From Desulfonatronum thioautotrophicum (lineage in GTDB: Bacteria > Desulfobacterota > Desulfovibrionia > Desulfovibrionales > Desulfonatronaceae): a stretch of DNA of 64,000 bases. The notes beneath the pieces are model-generated. The model saw only the letters and a program-made list of their open reading frames with translations, did no database searches and was not told the origin of the DNA. Every line of letters starts with the position of its first letter. Within the stretch, counting starts at the first letter, position 1. This document shows positions 1 to 8,466 of this stretch, piece after piece. A program made the position numbers and the translations under genes. The stretch spans positions 1 to 64,000 of the forward strand of contig NZ_JYNO01000018.1 in NCBI RefSeq assembly GCF_000934745.1, given 5' to 3'.

Positions 1-201
1 ACTCGGGCGTTTTGTTTCCACCGCGATTTGTTCAAACCCCACGGTCGCATTGACCACATCTCGCAGCAGTAGACGAGCGGCTTCAGCTTCCCCGTTAAGG
101 AACATATCGGCTGCTTCTCGTAATAATGCCTCGGCAAATGCCCGATCTTTCTTGATCCGCGCCTGAATGGTTTCCGAAGAATCAACGATCATCTCATTCA
201 T
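1..201 (-). CDS. Antitoxin of a HigB/RelE-type toxin-antitoxin pair (partial, runs off left edge)
   Basis: The first 67 codons are present, beginning MNEMIVDSSETIQARIKKD, and the frame stays open to the window edge. The segment FAEALLREAA...LRDVVNATVGFEQ resembles the N-terminal half of small HTH antitoxins that partner Gp49/HigB-like toxins; the HTH part would lie outside the window. The start ATG overlaps the stop of the upstream toxin gene as ATGA, so the two are translationally coupled in toxin-antitoxin order, which is common for the HigBA type. The expected role is to neutralise the toxin and repress its own operon. The family call rests on remembered sequence resemblance plus context. 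Confidence 0.7.
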   Translation of the reverse strand, partial: MNEMIVDSSETIQARIKKDRAFAEALLREAADMFLNGEAEAARLLLRDVVNATVGFEQIAVETKRPS

Positions 202-551
202 GGCTTCCCCTTTCCCTTCTTTTTCATTTCGGCTTTACGTTTCTCGTATTCATCCCGCAGCCTTTTGGCTTTCGTGATATCCGCGCTCTGTCCGGACTTC
301 ACTCCGCCGCAAAACAGGATCACCAGAGCCTTCTTCTCCAAGACAAGATAAATGCGAATACCCGGCCCCCAGTCTATTCTGTACTCTTTGAGAGCCCCGT
401 CAACCGTCTTCAGGTTTCCAAGATTTCCAGCCATCATCCGAGAACGTGCAGCTGCCACTTTCGCCGCGTACTCAACGGACAAGTCCTCGAACCACTGCCT
501 GAAGTGATTCCGACCTGCTTCATCAACATATTCCATCACGGCGATCGACAT
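198..551 (-). CDS. HigB/RelE-type toxin (Gp49-like addiction module killer)
   Basis: This protein of about 117 residues has the layout of the RelE/HigB Gp49-like group: an N-terminal WFEDLSVEYAAKVAAARSRM helix, a central LKEYRIDWGPGIRIYL strand pair and a C-terminal GGVKSGQSADITKAKRL segment typical of killer proteins that cleave mRNA at the ribosome. Start: an upstream in-frame TTG (563) is possible, but ATG at 551 (MSIAVMEYVDEAG) fits the family better. The stop overlaps the antitoxin start by four bases. Upstream, about 200 bp separate it from the divergent ccdAB pair, so two unrelated toxin-antitoxin modules stand back to back. Activity cannot be judged from sequence. Confidence 0.8.
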   Translation of the reverse strand: MSIAVMEYVDEAGRNHFRQWFEDLSVEYAAKVAAARSRMMAGNLGNLKTVDGALKEYRIDWGPGIRIYLVLEKKALVILFCGGVKSGQSADITKAKRLRDEYEKRKAEMKKKGKGKP

Positions 552-761
552 ACAGGGAAGCAACAGGAGAGAGGCAATGCCGCATGATCCGGTTTGACTA
601 CGCCGGTTACCAAAAGTAACTGTTTCCTTGAGCCGGGATCACCCACGAGCAGTGCAACCTGGACCTGCTCTACAGTCGAGGCCCGGGATCGGGCATCACG
701 AAATAGGGAAGTAGGTTGAAGGTGTTATTCTGTAAGAAAGGGCAGACAGAAGGGGGCATAA

Positions 762-995
762 ATGGATAATTCAGTACATACTACAACAACAAGCATATGT
801 ATATCCAGTGATCTTCATCAACAAGCGTTAAAATATAATATTGATCTATCTGTTTTGTTAGAGGAAAGATTAAGAAAAACATTTACACGGAATAAACGTG
901 ATTTATGGCTTCATCAAAATATGTCGGCTATGCAGGAAGCGAACGAGTTTGTCTCTGAAAATGGCCTATGGAGTGATGGTCTGAGGCATTTTTGA
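762..995 (+). CDS. ccdA: CcdA-type antitoxin
   Basis: A 77-residue protein directly upstream of a CcdB homologue. The N-terminal part (TTTSICISSDLHQQALKYNI) fits the ribbon-helix-helix DNA-binding domain of CcdA. The C-terminal LHQNMSAMQEANEFVSENGLWSD matches the CcdB-binding tail, where F-plasmid CcdA ends in a similar NEFIE..G.FAD pattern (from memory). A GGGGG ribosome-binding site lies 5 nt before the ATG. Its stop overlaps the ccdB ATG by one base (TGATG), giving coupled translation. The coding sequence is clearly AT-rich compared with the surrounding genes, which suggests acquisition by transfer. Expected role: antidote to gyrase poisoning and autorepressor. Confidence 0.85.
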   Translation: MDNSVHTTTTSICISSDLHQQALKYNIDLSVLLEERLRKTFTRNKRDLWLHQNMSAMQEANEFVSENGLWSDGLRHF

Positions 996-1297
996 TGGCA
1001 CAGTTCGATGTTTATATAGGTCGCAGCAAGAATGCTAAATATTTTATAGACCTTCAAGATAATATTCTAGACACATTGACAACACGTGTTGTTGCACCGT
1101 TAGTACCACTGGAACTTATCAATTTGCCAATCAAAAATGTCAATCCTATCATTTATGTGAATGACGAAAAATTATTGCTATTCACGCACTTATTAGCAGC
1201 AATTCCATGTAAGCAATTGGGGAAATGTATCGGCAATATTAGAACACAGCGTAATGAAATTGTCGCTGCCTTGGATATGTTGTTTACTGGTGTTTAA
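995..1297 (+). CDS. ccdB: CcdB-type gyrase toxin
   Basis: This 100-residue protein aligns by eye along its length with CcdB: MAQFDVYIGRS, YFIDLQDNILDTLTTRVVAPL and ITAL-like C-terminal helix RNEIVAALDMLFTGV. CcdB traps DNA gyrase on DNA. F-plasmid CcdB ends in Trp-Gly-Ile, with the Trp important for poisoning; here the end is Thr-Gly-Val. I recall that the active Vibrio fischeri CcdB also lacks that Trp (ends ITGI), so loss of activity does not follow. Start: a TTG three bases earlier opens the frame, but ATG at 995 overlapping the ccdA stop is the natural choice. AT-rich like ccdA. Confidence 0.87.
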   Translation: MAQFDVYIGRSKNAKYFIDLQDNILDTLTTRVVAPLVPLELINLPIKNVNPIIYVNDEKLLLFTHLLAAIPCKQLGKCIGNIRTQRNEIVAALDMLFTGV

Positions 1298-1303
1298 TGA
1301 ACG

Positions 1304-1322
1304 GTGACAGTTTTTTTGTCAC
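1304..1322 (+). terminator. Short hairpin after ccdB (possible terminator)
   Basis: GTGACA and TGTCAC form a 6-bp stem around a T-rich loop seven bases after the ccdB stop. There is no T-run after the stem, so termination activity is doubtful. Confidence 0.25.
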
Positions 1323-1459
1323 ATTAATTTCGGACAGTTACCACCCTGCCCACCAAGCCTCTCTCCACCACTACCCCGGTGGACCAAAAGGCCCGCCTCC
1401 CCGCTTCGTTCGCCACGACCCAGTCAGGCAACTCCCTGAAAATAACGTAACAGTTCGAT

Positions 1460-1690
1460 CGTCCCCACGCTCCAGCGTGGGAACGCAACTCCCGACGCTC
1501 CGGCGTCGCGAATTCACCTCCGGTGAAACGCTGCCCGTTGAGAATCTCAAACATTTGGCACATTTTTACCATGTGGAACTGCTCCCGAGCAATCTTGGCT
1601 GTGATGGGAACTGACTACTCACTTTGAGCTATAACGGGGCGCTGGAGCGCCCAGAGCTAAATTCCCACGCTGGAGCGTGGGAACGATCGG
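1460..1690. repeat. Two copies of a GCTGGAGC-centred palindromic repeat
   Basis: At 1460-1485 and 1661-1690 the DNA reads as a perfect or near-perfect palindrome of TTCCCACGCT-GG-AGCGTGGGAA, followed by CGATCGG in the second copy. A third copy sits at 5117-5146. A shorter hairpin with the same GCTGGAGC core, GGGCGCTGGAGCGCCC, lies at 1637-1652. These behave like REP-type intergenic palindromes. No gene is supported between ccdB (1297) and the next gene (1726); the short open frames there are crossed by the palindromes. Confidence 0.8.
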
Positions 1691-1725
1691 AGGGGTAGCG
1701 ATATATCGCGGAAATGGGTTGCGGT

Positions 1726-4700
1726 TCACGTTTTCTTGATGCCGAGCTTGAGCATCCGTGAGCGCAGGGTGGAGGGGTTGATGTTGAGAATCGCGGCGGC
1801 GCCCTTGGGGCCGTCGATGCGCTGATTGGTCTGCTCCAGCACCCGGAGGATGTGCCCTCGCTCGACCTCCTGGAGGCTCAGCAGATGCCCTGCTGCATCA
1901 CCATCGTTCAGGGACGGCGAAGGGCGAAGCTTGTCCGCAAGGTGCAGTTTCGGCCCGGAACTGTTGATCACCGCCCGCTCGATCACATTCTTCAGCTCAC
2001 GCACATTTCCCGGCCAGGAATACTCCTGGAGCTGCTGCAGGACGCTTTGGGAGATGAATTCAATGCGCTTGCCCATTCGCTTCGCGGTTTCCTCCAGGAA
2101 AAACTGGGCCAGCAGGGGAATATCCTCGGTTCGCTCCCTGAGCGGCGGGATGGTGATGGGGAAGACATTCAGCCGGTAGAACAGGTCTTCACGGAACCGG
2201 CCCAGTTTCATCTGGGCCTCCAGGTCCCGATTGGTGGCGGCGATCACCCGGACATCGACCCGGATCGTCGCGGAGCTTCCCAGCCGTTCCAGTTCCCCTT
2301 CCTGGAGCACCCGGAGCAGCTTGCCCTGCAGGTCCAGGGAGAGTTCGCCGATCTCGTCCAGGAAGATGCAGCCGCCGTTGGCCAGCTCGAAGCGCCCGAT
2401 CCGACGCGACCCGGCCCCGGTAAAGGCTCCCCGCTCATGGCCGAACAGCTCGCTTTCGATCAGGTTTGCCGGCAAGGCGGCGCAGTTGACCTTCACGAGC
2501 GGGCGGGCCTTGCGTAGGCTGTTGCTGTGGATGGCCCGGGATACCAGCTCCTTGCCGGTCCCGGTTTCGCCCAGGATCAGCACGGTCGTGTCGGTCGCGG
2601 CCACCTGCTCGATCTTGAAGAGCACGTACTGAATGGCCGGGCTGCGGCCGATGATGCCCTCGAAATTGTGCTCCTTCTGAATCTCCTCCCGGAGATAGGC
2701 TGTTTCCGCCTCGAGCTTGTTCTTCAGCGACTCGATCTCCGTGAAAGCCTTTTGCAGATCGATTTCAGCCAACTTGCGGTCCGTGTTCTCGATCAGGGAA
2801 AGAATCGCCCCACCCTTCCTGCTGGAAAACGGGACAACCCGCATGATGAACCACTGTTTCCGGTCCGGCGTATGGCTGGGGTACTCCATGGTGAACTCCG
2901 GGCTCCTTCCCTCCAGCACGGACAGGACGCCCTCGAGCACCGTTTGGGCCAAAGAATCGCCGCCCTCTGCCGCCTGGCGGCAGACGGCGAGATAATCGGA
3001 GCCGAAATCGCTGATCTCCGCGCACGGGGAGGCCTTCTTGGCCGCATGGCGCTTCCAGCTCGCATTGACGTCCAGGACAACGCCTTGCCTGTCCAGGACC
3101 GCGATGTGGTAGCTCAGGGAATCCAGGATCTGGCGATTGAATTTCTGGCTTTGCTGGAGGGCCGTCTCAAATTGTTTTCGCGCCAAGCTGTTGGCGATGA
3201 TCTCGCCAATCATGGAGAAACGCCGGATGTCCTCCGGCGACCATTTCCGGGAACTTCCAACCGTGGTCAGGGTCAGGAGCCCCTGGATGGCCCCGCCGAC
3301 AATCAAGGGGATCAGCACTCCGGCCCGGATACCCTGCGTGGCGAGGTAGGCCTTCTCCGCTTCCGCCGACTCCGGCAGGTCCTCCAGGTCCGAGAACTGA
3401 ACCGTCCTGGCGGCCATGACTTCTCCCCGGAACCAGATCATCCGACTGAGGTCGATCTGCCGCGGCGCCGGCGGGGAATCCTGCGCGGCATGGAAGTGCT
3501 TCGCGAAAAGCTGCAGCCCGTCTTCGGAAATCTCAAACACCCCGACCCGGCCCACATCCAGGGTCTCGCCGACCAACCTCACCGCCCCGGCGATCTGTTC
3601 GTCCATCCTGCCAGGAGCGGACAGCGCGAAGCGGGCCGAAAGCGTGGCCAGATGCTTCTCGAAATCCAGCTGCCGGGCGAGCGCCAGTTCCGCCTGGCGG
3701 CGCTGTTTCCGCTGGATCAACAAAAAGGAGATCAGACCGCCTTGCAGCACGAAAAGAATCAGGGCGCCGATGGCCTTCTGGCGATACAGATCCCAGAAGG
3801 TGGGTGTTTTGAAGAGGACGAGACTCCCGGCGGGAAGGCGATCCTCGCTGATTTGCCAGCGCTGCAGTTGCCGCCAGTCGAACGTGTGCAGGTGGACGCC
3901 ATAGCCCATGGACACGACCGGAGGGAGTACCTCCCCCTGGAGGATCCGCGCTCCGGTCTCAGCGGTCTTGCGCCCGATCATCTCAAAGCTGAAGAGCCAT
4001 CCGCCCAGGACGCCAGGGACCATGTAGGAATCAAAACAGATGTACACCGGTACGCTGGAGGCATCGGCCAGGAGGGCGGCGACGTCAGCGGTAACGTGCC
4101 CACGGCCCATGGTATCCAAGATAAAGGTGCTCAGCAGAACAACGGTATCCGGAGGCAGGCCCCGGACCTGTGCCTCGATCTCCTCCAGGGGCAGGTGATT
4201 CAGGTAGGTGAACTCAAGGCGGTCGGAGAAGGGTTCGGCTGCATCACGGAACAACCCCAGCAAGGCGCGATCTGTCGTGGAGATCCCGGTGACGAAGACA
4301 ACCCGCCTGGTCCGCGGCTGCACCTGGAGTATGAGCTCCAACTGCCCGGCGAAATCGACTTCCGCCAGCACTCCCGTGAAGTTCTCGTCCAGATCGATCT
4401 GCTGGAGCTCCTGCGGCAAGACCGCGGCGTAGACAACCGGGGCCAGCGGGAAGAGTTCATCGCCGTGTTCCACCGCGAATCGCAGGGCGGGGCTGCTGAT
4501 GGTGATCACCAGATCGAGTCCCACCCTCGAGTATTTCCAGCGATAGAGCTCAAGCAGGCCGCGGTAATGGTCCGGGCTGGAATCGCGGTAAACATCCAGG
4601 AACTCGATGTAATACTCGATATGCGGGTCAGGGCTGGAGGAAAAGGTCGATCTGATGCCCTGGTTGATCAAGACGTAGGCTGGCAGCTGGCTCGGACCGG

Positions 4701-4857
4701 AAAACAGCACCAGGACGTGTTTTTTGGTTTCCGGGCCGGCACCGGCTACTGATGATGATGAAAATAATAAAAGCAGGGCAAGCGGAAACAGGACCAGGCC
4801 CGTAAATAACGGTGCCAGGAGGGGGCGGCGTGTAGGCTTCGTTCGGTTGTTGCTCAT
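1726..4857 (-). CDS. Membrane-bound sigma-54 activator with periplasmic ABC-type sensor, GAF and PAS domains
   Basis: This 1043-residue regulator has a clear domain order: an N-terminal hydrophobic anchor (about 17-40); a periplasmic substrate-binding-like domain (about 45-340, ABC_sub_bind type: [30 protein letters not shown]); a second membrane segment (about 362-382); a GAF domain (about 405-560); a PAS domain (about 575-690); a short coiled coil; a AAA+ domain with Walker A GETGTGKE (763-770), the sigma-54 loop GAFTGA (810-815), FLDEIGE and the arginine-finger region [11 protein letters not shown]; and a C-terminal Fis-type helix-turn-helix ending GIKKT. Such proteins couple ligand binding outside the membrane directly to sigma-54 promoter opening, without a separate kinase. 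The canonical GAFTGA supports a functional activator. Targets and ligand are unknown. Confidence 0.9.
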   Translation of the reverse strand: MSNNRTKPTRRPLLAPLFTGLVLFPLALLLLFSSSSVAGAGPETKKHVLVLFSGPSQLPAYVLINQGIRSTFSSSPDPHIEYYIEFLDVYRDSSPDHYRGLLELYRWKYSRVGLDLVITISSPALRFAVEHGDELFPLAPVVYAAVLPQELQQIDLDENFTGVLAEVDFAGQLELILQVQPRTRRVVFVTGISTTDRALLGLFRDAAEPFSDRLEFTYLNHLPLEEIEAQVRGLPPDTVVLLSTFILDTMGRGHVTADVAALLADASSVPVYICFDSYMVPGVLGGWLFSFEMIGRKTAETGARILQGEVLPPVVSMGYGVHLHTFDWRQLQRWQISEDRLPAGSLVLFKTPTFWDLYRQKAIGALILFVLQGGLISFLLIQRKQRRQAELALARQLDFEKHLATLSARFALSAPGRMDEQIAGAVRLVGETLDVGRVGVFEISEDGLQLFAKHFHAAQDSPPAPRQIDLSRMIWFRGEVMAARTVQFSDLEDLPESAEAEKAYLATQGIRAGVLIPLIVGGAIQGLLTLTTVGSSRKWSPEDIRRFSMIGEIIANSLARKQFETALQQSQKFNRQILDSLSYHIAVLDRQGVVLDVNASWKRHAAKKASPCAEISDFGSDYLAVCRQAAEGGDSLAQTVLEGVLSVLEGRSPEFTMEYPSHTPDRKQWFIMRVVPFSSRKGGAILSLIENTDRKLAEIDLQKAFTEIESLKNKLEAETAYLREEIQKEHNFEGIIGRSPAIQYVLFKIEQVAATDTTVLILGETGTGKELVSRAIHSNSLRKARPLVKVNCAALPANLIESELFGHERGAFTGAGSRRIGRFELANGGCIFLDEIGELSLDLQGKLLRVLQEGELERLGSSATIRVDVRVIAATNRDLEAQMKLGRFREDLFYRLNVFPITIPPLRERTEDIPLLAQFFLEETAKRMGKRIEFISQSVLQQLQEYSWPGNVRELKNVIERAVINSSGPKLHLADKLRPSPSLNDGDAAGHLLSLQEVERGHILRVLEQTNQRIDGPKGAAAILNINPSTLRSRMLKLGIKKT

Positions 4858-5036
4858 GGAGACGGGAACCCTGCCGAAGGGAGCGTTGGAGTGCGTCTGG
4901 ACAGCATCCGGGCAAGATCGGACCCGGCGACATGTGCCAAGGGCAATAGCAGGTTGGCCGCGTCATGCAAAGAGGAAGGTCTGCGAATCAGCCCAGGGAT
5001 ATGGCTGTTACTGAAGTACCGTTTGTGAATTTGGTG

Positions 5037-5078
5037 GTGCAGGCATCCTGCCTGCACGGACAGGCAGGATGCCTGTCC
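5037..5078. repeat. Pair of adjacent GC-rich hairpins
   Basis: Two perfect palindromes abut: GTGCAGGCA-TCC-TGCCTGCAC (5037-5057) and GGACAGGCA-GGA-TGCCTGTCC (5058-5078). They share the AGGCA/TGCCT core. They lie in the 396-bp space between the sigma-54 activator and the Omp85-type gene, which otherwise holds only the two repeats listed next and no supported gene. Confidence 0.75.
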
Positions 5079-5116
5079 CACCATTCTGACATGCCTCCTG
5101 TCCACTTTCGATTGCC

Positions 5117-5146
5117 ATCGTTCCCACGCTGGAGCGTGGGAACGAT
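5117..5146. repeat. Third copy of the GCTGGAGC-centred palindrome
   Basis: ATCGTTCCCACGCT and AGCGTGGGAACGAT face each other around GG, a perfect 30-bp palindrome identical in its core to the copy at 1661-1690, including the CGATCGG that follows. Confidence 0.85.
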
Positions 5147-5210
5147 CGGAATCGAAATCACTATCTAAATCGAGAGCTTGCCAGAAGTCGATTTCGATGC
5201 CGACTCGGAT
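5147..5210. repeat. ATCGAAATC-type hexameric repeat element, copy 1
   Basis: A low-complexity run built from ATCGAA/ATCTAA/TTTCGAT units, with inverted symmetry (ATCGAAATC on the left, GATTTCGAT on the right around a TTGCCA-type centre). Similar elements occur at 40562-40645, 53160-53230 and 62744-62790, always intergenic. Confidence 0.7.
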
Positions 5211-5253
5211 GACGAGTAGGAATTGAGAAGAAAATGGCCCTGCTGCGAATCGG

Positions 5254-6606
5254 CTAAAACTGGAACGGATGGGAAATCATCATCTGGATGCCGACCCCTT
5301 CCGTGGAATAGGCGGCGTCGATCCGGGCCACGATTCCCTTGGCCCAGGCCCGGACCCCCAATCCGGCGCTCCACTTCATGTCCGAGTGCAGCTCCGCCGC
5401 ATTCCATGTTGGCGCCACCCGCCCGACCTCCACAAACGGAACGAACTGGAGCCACTCGATCCCGACATGCTGCTGCAGCCAGTCCCAGCGGTCAAAGGGG
5501 TTCCATTCCGGGATCACCCGCAATTCGGCCGCGTAATGAACAGCGGCCTTGTCATTGAAGCGCTGGGACGGGAAGCCGCGCATCCGCCACAGCCCTCCCA
5601 GGGTTGAGCCGGTGTAGGCCGGAGGGTTGTTGGCGATCGTGCCGTCGGCCTGCTCGTCCCAGGTTGGGGAATAGGAGGTCCAGGCGCTGAACGCGAGCAC
5701 CCCCTGGCGGAACCGTTTGCCCAGCTGAAGCGGAAGATAGAGATCCAGCTCGCTATCGAGGTTGGTCCAGGAATTGGAGCTGTCCAGCCAGCCATAATCG
5801 CGGGAGTACCGGGCACGCAGCCCGAAGCCGCGCGTGGGGTTGGCATAGAAGTCGCGGTTGTCCCAGAAAATCGAGAAATCCAGGCCGTTGGTCTTCAGGT
5901 CCTTCTCCAGGTCCTCCCCATCGATCTGCAGCCAGCGGTAGAAGGGCCGCAGCTCCAGGTACGTCCGCCCGCTCTCCAGCGGGTTCAGGGAGTCTCCACC
6001 GGCGGCACCGGACACGAGGAGACCATCCTGAAGATGGAACGCGCCGATGATCCGCTCGCGGCCGTGGCCGATGGGCAGGAGGTATTTGAATCGCAACCGC
6101 AAAAAATTATCCCAGCCGTCGCCCTGGATGAAATTGTCCTGGTCCGAGTCGTTGCTCCCGGCACGTTCGTTGGGGAACTCCGGATTGCCGTCGATAAACG
6201 CCTCGGCATCCTTGAAGTACCCCACCGAGACAACCGGATCCATGAACAGCCGATCGATGGAGGGCATTTGCAGGTCCCGGCCCACGAGAAACCCCATGGC
6301 CGAGCCCTTGCTGCCGGCGATTGCGGTCGCCAGCAAGGTCGCCTGCTTCTGGGGCCGCCCAACCACCCCATGCACGTACCCCGCCGCAAAGCCAAAATTC
6401 TCGTTGTAAAAAGCGTAAGGCAGGCTGAGGGTGCTCTCCACCACCTGGCCGTCCGGGCCGACCCGGATCCCCTGGCCGAAAGCCGGGAATGCGGGGCTCA
6501 ATGCCGCAAGGAGAAACAGGAACAGGGTTACAACAGCACCCTGTCGGCCAACTGTTCGCAGCATGATGGATGAACGTCCATCGATGGGCTGGGTTCTTCT
6601 GTTCAT
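5254..6606 (-). CDS. Omp85-family outer-membrane beta-barrel without POTRA domains
   Basis: A 450-residue protein with an N-terminal signal peptide (hydrophobic core VVTLFLFLLAALSPAFPAFG) followed by a surface-antigen (D15/BamA-like) barrel. Diagnostic segments are the loop-6 motif MRGF in GGLWRMRGFPSQRF, many alternating aromatic strands, and a C-terminal strand ending HPFQF with the final Phe typical of outer-membrane proteins. There is no room for POTRA repeats between the signal peptide and the barrel, so a BamA role in barrel assembly is unlikely; lipid or small-substrate transport is possible but unproven. A second start at 6564 (MLRTVGRQ) would give a more typical signal peptide. Transcribed toward the sigma-54 activator gene. 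Confidence 0.82.
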   Translation of the reverse strand: MNRRTQPIDGRSSIMLRTVGRQGAVVTLFLFLLAALSPAFPAFGQGIRVGPDGQVVESTLSLPYAFYNENFGFAAGYVHGVVGRPQKQATLLATAIAGSKGSAMGFLVGRDLQMPSIDRLFMDPVVSVGYFKDAEAFIDGNPEFPNERAGSNDSDQDNFIQGDGWDNFLRLRFKYLLPIGHGRERIIGAFHLQDGLLVSGAAGGDSLNPLESGRTYLELRPFYRWLQIDGEDLEKDLKTNGLDFSIFWDNRDFYANPTRGFGLRARYSRDYGWLDSSNSWTNLDSELDLYLPLQLGKRFRQGVLAFSAWTSYSPTWDEQADGTIANNPPAYTGSTLGGLWRMRGFPSQRFNDKAAVHYAAELRVIPEWNPFDRWDWLQQHVGIEWLQFVPFVEVGRVAPTWNAAELHSDMKWSAGLGVRAWAKGIVARIDAAYSTEGVGIQMMISHPFQF

Positions 6607-6630
6607 GAAATGGGTATTTTCCAGTGGACT

Positions 6631-6940
6631 GTTAGTGAGTTATTCCTGATAGCCTGCAAGAAAAAACAAGAAGTTTTGAACCGCCCGCTACGCTCAAGGC
6701 ACGGGGTACGCCAAGGAAAAGATTTTGGAAAGCAGGGAAAAAGCTGCTTTCCAAAAACATTGCCCCTCCCTGTCGGGAGGAATCAAAAACGCCGATAGAC
6801 GGCGAGTCTTTTGGCTTCCGCATCTTTCCAGCGGAAGCCAAAATCTCTTCTTGGCGATCTTGGAGCCCTGAGCGAAGCGGGCGGTTCATATTCATTTTGC
6901 TTGGGTTGCGGGCAAAGCCCGCGTTAGTGAGTTATTCCTG
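6631..6940. repeat. Structured palindromic element flanked by an 18-bp perfect direct repeat
   Basis: GTTAGTGAGTTATTCCTG occurs at 6631-6648 and again at 6923-6940, where it overlaps the end of the downstream hydrolase gene. The segment between is a long imperfect inverted repeat (arms about 6677-6728 and 6837-6888, outer part GAACCGCCCGCT...AGCGGGCGGTTC). Its apex holds further perfect hairpins: TTTTGGAAAGCAG/CTGCTTTCCAAAA (6723-6756), CCTCCC/GGGAGG, and TTTTGGCTTCCGC/GCGGAAGCCAAAA (6809-6843). No coding potential is seen. It resembles an inserted non-autonomous (MITE-like) element; the direct repeat could be a target duplication. Confidence 0.65.
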
Positions 6941-8392
6941 GAGATCTCCTGATCCAACACTCTTTGTGCCGGAATTTTCGATCCAGGCCAGCACCCGGTC
7001 CTCCAGGTAGTCGTAGAACGGGTTGTGCCGCAGGCGCACGAGCCAGTCCAAGGGGAGCGTAAGCAGGCCCCGCTCGCCATGGATCGCCATCTGGCCGAGA
7101 AACAGGATACCCTCTGCCTCCGGCGGCCGACGGCCGTAGAGGGGGTCGTCCGGAGGAAAAGGCAGGGCCACGTGCGACAGGGAGATCACCCCTGCCGGCC
7201 AGGCTTGCCCCAAGGGCTGGGTTCGCGAAATTTCCCCGGAAAACGGAGCCTGGTGACGGGCGACGACCTCCTGGCTCTCGATGTTTACATTGGTGACCAG
7301 AGTAAAAGAGAACGGCAGTCCGGCGTCGCCCACCGCGCGGGTCGCCAGGGAACGCGGGTCCGTGAAGAGCAGGATGGACTTCGCCTCGCAGCGGTTCACG
7401 TCAAAGAGCACCAGCTCATGGCGATGCGGGTCGAGGCGTCCCAGCAGGCGGTCCACGACGGCATCCTTGGAAACGGTCGCGTCGGCATTGGATGAAATCA
7501 CCAGGGTCGGGGGCAGGACCTGCTCCGAATGGGTGCGGGCCCGGGCCTCCACCCGCCGGGCGACCGCCTGGGTCAGTCGCTGGACCTGCTCCCCGGCATT
7601 GGTGGGAAAGGAGTTGTATTTAAAAGGGTCGAATTCCCGCTCGATGGACAGCCAGGCCAGCCTCCCCAGGCCGGGAACCTGGGAAAGCCGGCGCTTCCAG
7701 ACCGCCAGGGCCGCTGTGGGGTGCAGACCGATGGCCGGGGAGATCAGAACCAGGCTGGCCGGGACCGGGGCAGCCTTGTCCTCCAGGGCGTCCAGGGCGA
7801 AGTCCAGAGCCAGCGGGGCCCCGGCTGAATAGCCGATGAGATGGACGGGTTGCGAGCCCACCTTCGCCGCAAGATGTGCCGCGGCCAGACGCACCGCCGC
7901 GGCCATGTCCTCCCATTGAACCTCAAGCAGCCCCGAGGGCGCCGTGCCGTGACCGGGCAGGCGCAGGCCGATCACCCAGTAGCCGCTCCGGCTCAACCGC
8001 TGGCCGATGGCCCTCAGGCTGTAGGGCGAGTCGGACATGCCGTGCAGGAGGAGCACGCCTCCAACCGGAGACCCGACCGGCAGCTCGAAACTCCGGTTCC
8101 AGTTGATTTCCTGCTGTTCCGGATCAGCCGCGCTGCCCCGGCTGTAGCGAAGCAGGGCCTGGGCCGGTCCGGTCGGGGTTGGGGCGACGACCCGCTCCGC
8201 CAGCTCGGCGAAGAGGCGATCCTCCAGGCGCAGGTAGTCCTCGAAGGTGGGCGCCTCGGCGGTCCTGGCCGCGGAGAATTCCGCGCGAAGCACTTCGGAA
8301 TGCCAGGGGTGCAGCGGCTGATCGGAACATCCCGCCAGGCAGATCACGATCAGGAATGCCGCGAATGCGCTACAAATCCGGCTGTAATGCAT
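6932..8392 (-). CDS. Alpha/beta-hydrolase lipoprotein
   Basis: From the ATG at 8392 the protein starts MHYSRICSAFAAFLIVICLAGC, a lipoprotein signal with lipobox LAGC; the longer frame upstream (8455) would bury this signal. The body is an alpha/beta hydrolase: oxyanion-region VLLLHGMSDSPYSLR, a lid region and the nucleophile elbow GYSAG, with a late DAV/His region (DATVSKDAV, ...HVALPFPPDD). It is probably an envelope-anchored esterase or lipase of unknown substrate. It sits 74 nt after another alpha/beta hydrolase of a different family (8467-9660), and both follow a YihY-type gene in one direction, so the three probably form an operon. Its 3' end carries one copy of an 18-bp direct repeat. 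Confidence 0.82.
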   Translation of the reverse strand: MHYSRICSAFAAFLIVICLAGCSDQPLHPWHSEVLRAEFSAARTAEAPTFEDYLRLEDRLFAELAERVVAPTPTGPAQALLRYSRGSAADPEQQEINWNRSFELPVGSPVGGVLLLHGMSDSPYSLRAIGQRLSRSGYWVIGLRLPGHGTAPSGLLEVQWEDMAAAVRLAAAHLAAKVGSQPVHLIGYSAGAPLALDFALDALEDKAAPVPASLVLISPAIGLHPTAALAVWKRRLSQVPGLGRLAWLSIEREFDPFKYNSFPTNAGEQVQRLTQAVARRVEARARTHSEQVLPPTLVISSNADATVSKDAVVDRLLGRLDPHRHELVLFDVNRCEAKSILLFTDPRSLATRAVGDAGLPFSFTLVTNVNIESQEVVARHQAPFSGEISRTQPLGQAWPAGVISLSHVALPFPPDDPLYGRRPPEAEGILFLGQMAIHGERGLLTLPLDWLVRLRHNPFYDYLEDRVLAWIENSGTKSVGSGDLQE

Positions 8393-8466
8393 CCATGAGC
8401 AGCCTAGGGTATGGCCTTGGGGGTGGTGATGAGGGATGCGTGCAGGACAGGGCATGGCGTCTCCGG

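Noticed and set aside
995-1297. CcdB inactivated because the C-terminal Trp is replaced by Thr
   Set aside because: Active homologues with a similar T-G-I/V ending are remembered, so the change is not evidence for loss of function.
1324-1572. Small minus-strand frame after ccdB (82 codons)
   Set aside because: It crosses the GCTGGAGC palindrome and lacks a ribosome-binding site and any family resemblance.
2527-4752. 741-codon open frame on the plus strand, antisense to the sigma-54 activator
   Set aside because: It is the complement of a GC-rich gene with clear domains; the predicted protein is rich in Gly, Gln, Arg and His with no recognisable motif and no ribosome-binding site.
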